A stretch of 5,496 bases of DNA, from positions 1 through 5,496 of the forward strand of contig SKHU01000112.1 in the NCBI GenBank assembly GCA_007116755.1, given 5' to 3'. Shown here piece by piece: positions 1 to 5,496 of the stretch. Numbering within the stretch: position 1 is the first letter of the stretch; every line of letters begins with the position of its first letter. The position numbers and the translations under genes are program-made. The notes beneath the pieces are model-generated. The model made no database searches and was not told where the DNA came from. It saw only the letters and a list, made by a program, of their open reading frames with translations. This DNA is from Alphaproteobacteria bacterium (lineage in GTDB: Bacteria; Pseudomonadota; Alphaproteobacteria; Micavibrionales; CSBR16-224).

Positions 1-1701
1 GGGCTGGGTATGCTGGCCGGCGAAGACGGCCCGGGCGGCATTGTTTTTAATAACTACGAAATGACCTATTTTGCGGGCAGTCTGGCGCTGGCTGTCATTT
101 TGTTTGACGGCGGGCTGCGCACATCGTTCCAAAATGTCCGGATCGCCCTGACACCGTCTTTGACGCTTGCAACAATAGGCGTTTTACTGACAGCCATTCT
201 CACCGGATTTGCTGCCGTCTGGCTTTTTGATCTTAGCCTTCTGGAAGGTATGCTGATCGGCTCCATTGTCGCCTCCACAGATGCGGCAGCGGTTTTCTTT
301 CTGCTGCATTTAAAAAACATGCGTTTGCAAAAACGTGTGAATGCCAGTCTGGAACTGGAATCCGGCCTGAACGATCCGATGGCCGTGTTTTTAACACTGA
401 CGTTCGTACATTTTTTGCAAGCCGGTATTCCGGAATGGTCGTTGCAAAGTATTTTTGATATCGTGCTGAGCTTTTTCTGGCAACTGGCGGGAGGCGGCAT
501 ACTGGGTTTTCTTTGCGGATATTTGCTGCTTATTCTCACCAACCGGTTAAATCTCGCATCAGGTTTATACCCTATTCTTGCTTTATCCGCCGCGCTTTTG
601 ATTTTCTCCGGAGCGCAGGAAATCGGAGCCAGCGGGTTCATGGCCGCCTATATCGCCGGATGTGTTTTCGGCAACAGCCGCCACAGAGCCCACCAACTGA
701 CCAACCGCTTCTTTGACGGGCTGGCATGGCTCGCACAGATTATCATGTTTTTGCTTTTGGGTTTGCTGGTAACACCGAGTACGCTTGCTCCCGTTCTCTT
801 ATCCGGAATCGCATTGGCGCTGTTTTTGATTCTTGTCGGTCGCCCTTTGGCTGTGTTTTTGTGTTTATGGCCGTTCGGCTTTTCCATGAAAGAAAAGCTT
901 TTCGTTTCATGGGTCGGTTTGCGGGGGGCGGTGCCGATTTTTCTTGGCACAATTCCGGTGCTGGCCGGTGTAGAAAATGCCGATCTGTTTTTCAGTCTGG
1001 CCTATATTATCGTTCTGATTTCCCTGTCTGTGCAGGGCTGGAGTCTGTCAAAAGTCGGAAAAAGCCTGAACCTTGAATTGCCGCCGGTTCCCTCAAAACC
1101 GAGACGGGCGGAAATTGATATCCGCCATCAGGACGGATCATCCATCATTATTTATACTGTTGAACCGATGAGCTTTGCCACGCGGACAAAGATTAAAAAA
1201 ATGCCGTTCTCCGAAAACGCGCAGATTGTGAATGTGATCCGTGACGGCGTCAATATGAGCGTTGGCAAACTCTCCTATTTCCTGCCCGGGGATCATGTGA
1301 TTTTATCTGTACAGCATGACAAAATCACGATGATGGATCGCTTGTTCGGAACGCAACCGGTTCAAAAATTCTGGGGACCGGATAAAAGCCTGATTGACGA
1401 GTCGCTTTACTTTGTCGTTGACGGCAGCTCCTACGCCGATCTTCTCAAGAAATACGGGCTAAGACTCTCCAAAGAAGAAGATGAGGCGACCATACACGAT
1501 TTCATGAAGAAACGCCTGCGCGGCAAGGTGAAACGCGGCGATATTATCGAAGTCGGGGAAATAAGCCTGACCGTCCTATCCTGTGACGGCAATCGCATTA
1601 CCCGTGTGGGTATTTCCTATATCGATGATGATATGCACAATTCGCCGCTGCTTTGGTTTATTCGCCGTATTCGCGGCTTTATTCGCAGAAACTTTGATTA
1701 G
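1..1701 (+). CDS. nhaP2: K+(Na+)/H+ antiporter, NhaP2/CvrA type (CPA1 family), 5'-truncated by window edge
   Basis: Inner-membrane antiporter expected to exchange cytoplasmic K+ (or Na+) for protons, aiding pH and volume control. The frame is open through base 1, and the visible protein begins GLGMLAGEDGPGG, which matches E. coli NhaP2 from about residue 41. The ATG at 10 is therefore internal and about 40 residues, including the first membrane helix, lie outside. Counting from that Met, hydrophobic helices run to about residue 345. Family landmarks are STDAAAVF (89-96), the ion-site Asn-Asp pair in ESGLNDPMAVF (N121, D122), FDGLAWLAQIIMFLLLGLL (235-253) and SWVGLRGAVPI (300-310). The cytoplasmic tail has a TrkA-C-like regulatory domain (about 368-437), a CorC/HlyC-type transporter-associated domain (about 463-537) and a basic end. 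The stop TAG (1699-1701) faces the Usp gene 17 bp away. The family assignment is firm. Ion preference cannot be read from the sequence. Confidence 0.93.
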   Translation, partial: GLGMLAGEDGPGGIVFNNYEMTYFAGSLALAVILFDGGLRTSFQNVRIALTPSLTLATIGVLLTAILTGFAAVWLFDLSLLEGMLIGSIVASTDAAAVFFLLHLKNMRLQKRVNASLELESGLNDPMAVFLTLTFVHFLQAGIPEWSLQSIFDIVLSFFWQLAGGGILGFLCGYLLLILTNRLNLASGLYPILALSAALLIFSGAQEIGASGFMAAYIAGCVFGNSRHRAHQLTNRFFDGLAWLAQIIMFLLLGLLVTPSTLAPVLLSGIALALFLILVGRPLAVFLCLWPFGFSMKEKLFVSWVGLRGAVPIFLGTIPVLAGVENADLFFSLAYIIVLISLSVQGWSLSKVGKSLNLELPPVPSKPRRAEIDIRHQDGSSIIIYTVEPMSFATRTKIKKMPFSENAQIVNVIRDGVNMSVGKLSYFLPGDHVILSVQHDKITMMDRLFGTQPVQKFWGPDKSLIDESLYFVVDGSSYADLLKKYGLRLSKEEDEATIHDFMKKRLRGKVKRGDIIEVGEISLTVLSCDGNRITRVGISYIDDDMHNSPLLWFIRRIRGFIRRNFD

Positions 1702-1718
1702 GGTTTATTTTTAAAGGT

Positions 1719-2579
1719 TTAGGCTTGGGGCGGCACAACAAGAACATCGTTGCGGGCATGGCGCAAAACATTTTCCGCGACGCTTCCCAGCATCACTTTT
1801 CGCAAGCCCGCCATGCTTTTGGTGCCGATCACAATCAAATCCGCATCCAGCTCATCCGAAACTTTTGTGATCAGCTGTGCCGGATTTGCATTCTCCAATA
1901 TCAGATTGTAACTCCGGCCGTCGAGTTTCGTTGAGGATAGAAAATCAGATATGCTCTCCGCCGTTTCATTAACGCGCAGCCCCTCATGCGCTTTTATTTT
2001 GTCACTGTCAACATTGGCATAGTGCATATTGAGCGTTGCCGGATCCTGATAGGCGTGTACCGCCGTCATACGCGCATCGCCGATCAACCCCAAAGAAAAG
2101 GCCGCATCTATGGCCTGACGGGAACACGAGTCACTCTCAATGCCAAAGACGGCAGAACCATAGCCGCCTTCCGCGTCTTTGGAAACCATCAAAACCGGTG
2201 TTTTTCCGGTATGCAGCACCCGTTCGACTGTCGTCCCCCGAAACAGGTCAAGCAGAATATTTTTTCTGTGTGTGCCCATAACGATGATGCTGCTGCGTTT
2301 TTCCTGTGCAATTTTATTGATAACCTCGTAAGAGTCCCCCGTTTTAACCGAAATTTCAGGCTGAATATCGCTCCATTTCCCGCTTTTTAAAAGCGCATCA
2401 TCCAGATAATCGCGGGCGCTGCTAATCTGCAGGTCGATGAGGGCTTTGGGCTTGTCGTCATCCACGACGTGCAGAAAAGTGCATGTGGCATCCCACAGAT
2501 TGGCAAGAAAAAGCGCACGCTCCGCAGCAAGGTCGGAACGGGGAGAAAGGTCGGTAGCAACCAAAATATGTCTGGACAT
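1719..2579 (-). CDS. Tandem-domain universal stress protein (UspA family)
   Basis: Cytoplasmic stress protein of 286 aa made of two UspA folds, about residues 3-133 and 142-283. Each fold opens with a beta strand (HILVATDLS at 4-12; SAVFGIESD at 142-150) and ends with the family's nucleotide loop and a VLMV or VLVV strand. The canonical loop is G-2x-G-9x-G(S/T). Here domain 1 reads GTHR...GTT (G102, R105, G115) and domain 2 reads GTKS...GS (G252, S255, G265), so the second glycine is replaced in both and ATP binding is uncertain. The ATG at 2577-2579 is chosen because the protein then starts directly at the first strand and GAGG lies 4 nt upstream. A TTG 10 codons further upstream would add a residue stretch (FFKSAKRGH) unlike the family and has no clear ribosome site. 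The gene is divergent from katG and convergent with nhaP2. Tandem Usps usually respond to starvation, hypoxia or oxidants; the specific role here is unknown. Confidence 0.93.
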   Translation of the reverse strand: MSRHILVATDLSPRSDLAAERALFLANLWDATCTFLHVVDDDKPKALIDLQISSARDYLDDALLKSGKWSDIQPEISVKTGDSYEVINKIAQEKRSSIIVMGTHRKNILLDLFRGTTVERVLHTGKTPVLMVSKDAEGGYGSAVFGIESDSCSRQAIDAAFSLGLIGDARMTAVHAYQDPATLNMHYANVDSDKIKAHEGLRVNETAESISDFLSSTKLDGRSYNLILENANPAQLITKVSDELDADLIVIGTKSMAGLRKVMLGSVAENVLRHARNDVLVVPPQA

Positions 2580-2692
2580 GTGACCTCGTTTCGCCGACTT
2601 AAAAAACAATAGGCCGATACTCGGATAAAAGCGCTCTCAAGTCAACCATCTCCGGCCAAAAGCATGGCGTGTCAGGAGTTGTAGTGATAATG

Positions 2693-2710
2693 ACAAAAAG
2701 GAAGTTTTGT
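2693..2710. promoter_or_regulatory. Hyphenated dyad, candidate operator upstream of katG
   Basis: ACAAAA (2693-2698) and TTTTGT (2705-2710) are perfect inverted arms separated by 6 bp. The dyad lies just after the GATAAT box and about 85 bp before the katG start, a plausible place for a regulator to bind. It matches no motif I can name with confidence. AT-rich dyads of this size also occur by chance, so the functional claim is weak. Confidence 0.25.
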
Positions 2711-2719
2711 GCCGTGGCG

Positions 2720-2757
2720 GGGTATATGGAAGCACAACTTTCTGTTAGGGTATATGG
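2720..2757 (+). repeat. 10-bp direct repeat in the katG leader
   Basis: GGGTATATGG occurs at 2720-2729 and again, identically, at 2748-2757, so the copies start 28 bp apart. Both lie between the candidate promoter and the katG ribosome site. Each contains an ATG (2726 and 2754). The second ATG is in frame with katG and would add 14 residues; the first opens a separate 25-codon frame ending at 2803. The repeat is seen directly. Whether it is a regulator site, a pair of TATATG -10-like boxes or chance is open. Confidence 0.6.
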
Positions 2758-2783
2758 CCACCTTGTCAACAGCCTCAGTCAAA

Positions 2784-2790
2784 AAGGAGA
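2784..2790 (+). promoter_or_regulatory. katG ribosome binding site
   Basis: AAGGAGA contains the AGGAG core at 2785-2789, 6 nt before the ATG at 2796. This strong, well-spaced site sets the katG start at 2796 rather than at the in-frame ATG at 2754 or the GTG at 2709, neither of which has a comparable site. Confidence 0.88.
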
Positions 2791-2795
2791 AAACA

Positions 2796-4964
2796 ATGAA
2801 TAACACCGGTAAGTGCCCCGTCATGCATGGCGGAATGACATCCGCGGGAACATCAAATATGGACTGGTGGCCCGAGGCGCTTAATCTGGATATTCTGCAT
2901 CAGCACGACACAAAAACCAATCCTTTGGGTGAGGACTTCAACTATTCCGAAGAACTCGAAAAGCTTGATGTCGAAGCCTTGAAAAAAGACCTTCATGCTT
3001 TCATGACGGATAGTCAGGAATGGTGGCCTGCAGATTGGGGGCATTATGGCGGTTTGATGATCCGTATGGCCTGGCATGCGGCAGGATCATACCGCATATC
3101 CGACGGACGCGGCGGCGGCGGCACAGGCAATCAGCGCTTTGCGCCTCTGAATTCATGGCCGGACAATGCCAATCTTGATAAAGCGCGCCGCTTGCTCTGG
3201 CCAATCAAAAAAAAATACGGCAATAAAATCAGCTGGGCGGATTTAATTGTTCTGGCCGGTACGATTGCCTATGAAAACATGGGCCTGAAAACCTTTGGAT
3301 TTGCTTTTGGCCGCAGTGATATCTGGCATCCCGAAAAAGATACCTATTGGGGGGCGGAAAAAGAGTGGCTGGCGCCAAGTGATCATCGTTATGAGGATGT
3401 CAATAATCCCGCCACGATGGAAAACCCTCTGGCGGCTGTACAGATGGGCTTAATCTATGTGAATCCGGAAGGCGTAAACGGCAAGCCCGATCCACTTAAA
3501 ACAGCGGAGCAGGTTCGTGAAACTTTTGCCCGTATGGCCATGGATGATGAAGAAACAGTTGCCTTGACGGCTGGCGGACATACGGTTGGAAAATGTCACG
3601 GCAATGGTGATGCGTCTCTTCTTGGGCCAAGTCCCGAGGCTGCAGATATAACAGAACAGGGTTTGGGCTGGAATAACCACACCAAGCGCGGAGTTGGACG
3701 AGATACGGTCACAAGCGGGCTTGAAGGTGCCTGGACAACGCATCCGACCAAATGGGATAACGGCTATTTTCATATGTTGCTCTCCTATGACTGGGAGCTT
3801 AAAAAATCCCCTGCCGGAGCCCAGCAATGGGAGCCGGTCAATATCAGGGAAGAGGATAAACCTGTAGATGTTGAAGATCCGTCCATTCGCTATAACCCCA
3901 TCATGACCGATGCGGATATGGCCATGAAAATGGATCCGTCCTATCGCAAGATTTCCGAGCGCTTTCATAAAGACCCTGACTATTTCTCCGAAGTTTTCGC
4001 GCGCGCATGGTTTAAATTAACCCACCGCGATATGGGGCCGAAAGCACGCTATATCGGACCGGACGCGCCCAAAGAAGACCTCGTTTGGCAGGACCCCGTT
4101 CCTGCCGGAAACAGCAATTATGACATTTCCGCCGTGAAAACAAAAATTGCAGATGCCGGTCTGTCTATCGCCGATATGGTGTCAACAGCCTGGGACAGCG
4201 CACGGACGTTCCGCGGCTCCGATATGCGCGGCGGTGCAAACGGTGCGCGTATTCGTCTGGCTCCCCAAAAGGACTGGGACGGCAATGAACCAGAACGTTT
4301 GGGACGTGTTCTTGCGGCTCTTGAGCCAATAGCTGTTGAGACAGGGGCAAGCATCGCCGATATCATTGTACTTGCAGGCAACCTTGGCGTTGAACAAGCT
4401 GCAAAAGCGGCAGGATTTAATATCACCGTACCATTTGCCCCCGGTCGCGGCGATGCGACAGATGATATGACGGATGCAGACTCCTTTGCACCGCTTGAGC
4501 CTATTCACGACGGTTACCGCAACTGGCTTAAAAAAGATTATACCGTGAAGCCTGAAGAGCTTATGCTGGACCGCACGCAGCTTATGGGTTTGACTGCTCC
4601 GGAAATGATTGTTCTGGTCGGCGGTATGCGCGTACTCGGAACAAACCATGGCGGAACAAAACATGGTGTCCTGACGGACAAAGAAGGCTCTCTTACAAAC
4701 GATTTTTTTGTCAGCCTGACATCTATGGATTACACATGGAAACCGGCCGGCAATAACCTTTACGAAATACGGGAGCGCAAGACGGATACGGTCAAGTGGA
4801 CAGCGACACGGGTTGATCTTGTGTTTGGCTCCAACTCGATTTTGCGTGCCTATGCCGAACTCTATGCACAAGACGATAACAAAGAAAAATTTGTGCATGA
4901 TTTTGTTGCTGCGTGGGTAAAGGTTATGAATGCGGATCGTTTTAATATCGTGCAGGCTGATTGA
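2796..4964 (+). CDS. katG: Bifunctional catalase-peroxidase KatG
   Basis: Haem enzyme of 722 aa (E. coli KatG is 726) that breaks down H2O2 by catalase and peroxidase chemistry. The N-terminal catalytic domain has the distal triad R90, W93 and H94 in MIRMAWHAAG and the proximal haem ligand H262 in GGHTVGK, with W313 and D374 behind it. The Met-Tyr-Trp cross-link needed for catalase activity can form from W93, Y221 (GLIYVNPEG) and M247 (FARMAMDDEE). The arginine switch is R411 (THRDMGP). S307 corresponds to M. tuberculosis S315. C267 sits where many KatGs have Thr (GKCHG rather than GKTHG). The C-terminal half is the usual haem-free duplicate domain (about 440-722, with STAWDSARTFRGSDMRGGAN). 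No signal peptide is seen from the chosen start, so the enzyme is probably cytoplasmic. katG is monocistronic by layout, divergent from usp and convergent with the next gene. OxyR-type peroxide control would be usual, but no such site was recognised. Confidence 0.98.
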   Translation: MNNTGKCPVMHGGMTSAGTSNMDWWPEALNLDILHQHDTKTNPLGEDFNYSEELEKLDVEALKKDLHAFMTDSQEWWPADWGHYGGLMIRMAWHAAGSYRISDGRGGGGTGNQRFAPLNSWPDNANLDKARRLLWPIKKKYGNKISWADLIVLAGTIAYENMGLKTFGFAFGRSDIWHPEKDTYWGAEKEWLAPSDHRYEDVNNPATMENPLAAVQMGLIYVNPEGVNGKPDPLKTAEQVRETFARMAMDDEETVALTAGGHTVGKCHGNGDASLLGPSPEAADITEQGLGWNNHTKRGVGRDTVTSGLEGAWTTHPTKWDNGYFHMLLSYDWELKKSPAGAQQWEPVNIREEDKPVDVEDPSIRYNPIMTDADMAMKMDPSYRKISERFHKDPDYFSEVFARAWFKLTHRDMGPKARYIGPDAPKEDLVWQDPVPAGNSNYDISAVKTKIADAGLSIADMVSTAWDSARTFRGSDMRGGANGARIRLAPQKDWDGNEPERLGRVLAALEPIAVETGASIADIIVLAGNLGVEQAAKAAGFNITVPFAPGRGDATDDMTDADSFAPLEPIHDGYRNWLKKDYTVKPEELMLDRTQLMGLTAPEMIVLVGGMRVLGTNHGGTKHGVLTDKEGSLTNDFFVSLTSMDYTWKPAGNNLYEIRERKTDTVKWTATRVDLVFGSNSILRAYAELYAQDDNKEKFVHDFVAAWVKVMNADRFNIVQAD

Positions 4965-4997
4965 TGTCGAAAGCGCAGGGTGCACGGACGGATATAG

Positions 4998-5019
4998 CGC
5001 ATAATTTATAAATTATGCG
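4998..5019. repeat. 22-bp perfect palindrome between converging genes
   Basis: The arm CGCATAATTTA (4998-5008) is followed immediately by its exact reverse complement (5009-5019). As RNA it could fold into a 9-bp stem with a UAUA loop. It begins 33 bp after the katG stop and ends 18 bp before the stop of the minus-strand gene, where a bidirectional terminator would be expected. However, no T-run follows on either strand and the stem is mostly A-U, so it is not a canonical intrinsic terminator. A protein-binding palindrome or an mRNA 3'-end stabilising hairpin are alternatives. Confidence 0.6.
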
Positions 5020-5037
5020 TCACCAGATAAGCTGCTG

Positions 5038-5496
5038 TTACTCCTGCAGGGTTCCTTTAAAACTGCGCCATTCCTCCGGAGCGCTGCGCTTGAGCCCTGC
5101 GAAACAGCGCCCGCCGTAAGGAGCCAGAACCGTTTCAGCCAGCGCTGTTACAGGAGAAAAATTTCCGGAAAACCCTGCGGCAAAAGCTGCTTCATATTCT
5201 GCCGCAAATTCCGCATCGTTTTTACGCAATATACGCCCCAGCGCCTTGCCGTGACCTGACCAGCGCCCCTGCGCCCGCAGATAAAAATCACCGAGCATAT
5301 TATAAAGATTGGCCAGCGTACCAAACATATCCAGCAACGGTTTTTCCGCATCAAGATCATCAAGCGTATCGGTGATAAAATAGCGCCGGTCTTCCATTTC
5401 CTCCTCTGTCAGTACGGGCGGGCCTGCTGCAATCATCTCCTGCGCTTTTTCTCGTCTTTGCCGGGAAAGGGGCGTATCTTCCGGAATAGCAATACC
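5038..5496 (-). CDS. C-terminal part of a probable nucleotidyltransferase-domain protein, truncated by window edge
   Basis: The frame is open from the right edge to TAA at 5038-5040, giving 152 visible residues. The Met encoded at 5434-5436 is internal or optional, because the 20 codons before it are also open and protein-like. The visible part is soluble and largely helical. Its landmarks are RRYFITDTLDDL (38-49 of the visible part), LRAQGRWSGHGKALGRIL (73-90) and ETVLAPYGGRCFAGLKRSAPEEWR (121-144). From memory this pattern resembles the C-terminal helical region of alphaproteobacterial proteins annotated as nucleotidyltransferase-domain proteins, where a similar GRWSGxGKW segment occurs. 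The catalytic N-terminal domain, with its GS and acidic residues, would lie outside the window, so the activity cannot be checked. The gene converges on katG across 73 bp and shows no clear functional link to it. That the gene is real is likely; the family is tentative. Confidence 0.6.
   Translation of the reverse strand, partial: GIAIPEDTPLSRQRREKAQEMIAAGPPVLTEEEMEDRRYFITDTLDDLDAEKPLLDMFGTLANLYNMLGDFYLRAQGRWSGHGKALGRILRKNDAEFAAEYEAAFAAGFSGNFSPVTALAETVLAPYGGRCFAGLKRSAPEEWRSFKGTLQE

Larger units (their letters stand above)
2580..2795. promoter_or_regulatory. Divergent intergenic region of usp and katG
   Basis: This 216-bp spacer must hold the promoters of both the minus-strand Usp gene and the plus-strand katG. 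Elements visible by eye are weak. For katG, GATAAT at 2686-2691 resembles a -10 box, but the bases 17 bp upstream (CATGGC) are a poor -35. For usp, TTGACT on the minus strand (2645-2640) is a good -35 match with no convincing -10 at the right distance. A short inverted repeat CCGA-TAC-TCGG lies at 2614-2624 in the likely usp leader. I could not recognise a full OxyR, Fur or FNR site. The placement is certain because both flanking starts are clear; the individual promoter elements are guesses. Confidence 0.5.

Noticed and set aside
66..641. 191-codon open frame antisense to nhaP2
   Set aside because: The plus strand is clearly the antiporter, with family motifs throughout this span. The antisense product is Lys/Ser/Arg-rich without recognisable features.
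1664..1680. GCCG-TATTCG-CGGC hairpin followed by TTTATT as a terminator of nhaP2
   Set aside because: The stem is only 4 bp, lies inside the coding sequence and is not followed by a real T-run.
2580..2609. Usp start at the TTG 10 codons upstream of the chosen ATG
   Set aside because: The codon is a TTG without a clear ribosome site, whereas the ATG at 2579 has GAGG upstream and begins directly at the first Usp strand.
2685..2693. TGATAATGA as part of a Fur box upstream of katG
   Set aside because: Only one GATAATGA half is present and no matching inverted unit follows, so a Fur site is not supported.
2709..2795. N-terminal extension of KatG from the GTG at 2709 or the ATG at 2754
   Set aside because: A strong AGGAG site 6 nt before the ATG at 2796 and the usual KatG N-terminus (MNNTGKCPVMHGG) favour 2796. 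The extension does not look like an export signal.
3450..3968. 172-codon open frame antisense to katG
   Set aside because: It covers the proximal-haem region of KatG, which fixes the coding strand, and no family resemblance is seen.
4182..4985. Long open frame (267 codons) antisense to the 3' half of katG
   Set aside because: It lies wholly opposite a well-conserved coding region, its translation is rich in Cys, His and Arg with no domain pattern, and no independent start signal is seen. It is a shadow of katG codon usage.

Overview
The window reads as an ordinary chromosomal stress-physiology neighbourhood from a Gram-negative proteobacterium. Protein similarity by eye, above all the last gene, points weakly towards Alphaproteobacteria. 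Base composition looks balanced and even across the genes. I see no mobile element, CRISPR array, RNA gene or obvious foreign island. All taxonomy here is inference from remembered protein families, not from a search.

Layout: (1) 1-1701, plus strand: a CPA1-type cation/proton antiporter of the NhaP2/CvrA kind, cut by the left edge, which removes about the first 40 residues. (2) 1719-2579, minus strand: a tandem two-domain universal stress protein that converges on the antiporter with only 17 bp between stop codons. (3) 2580-2795: a 216-bp divergent intergenic region between the Usp gene and katG. It holds a hyphenated dyad, a 10-bp direct repeat and a possible 25-codon leader frame. (4) 2796-4964, plus strand: a complete bifunctional catalase-peroxidase KatG (722 aa) with all the main catalytic residues. 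(5) 4965-5037: a short convergent spacer containing a 22-bp perfect palindrome. (6) 5038-5496, minus strand: the C-terminal 152 residues of a protein cut by the right edge, which resembles the tail of nucleotidyltransferase-domain proteins.

Functional reading: the three recognised genes all serve homeostasis under stress: K+/H+ or Na+/H+ exchange, a Usp stress protein and peroxide detoxification. katG and the Usp gene are divergent and share one upstream region, so joint stress regulation is plausible but not shown. The antiporter is on the other strand from the Usp gene and is not in an operon with it. I found no convincing previously undescribed system. The points most worth a second look are the katG leader (repeats that each carry an ATG, and an overlapping small frame), the palindrome downstream of katG, and the altered nucleotide-binding loops of the Usp protein.
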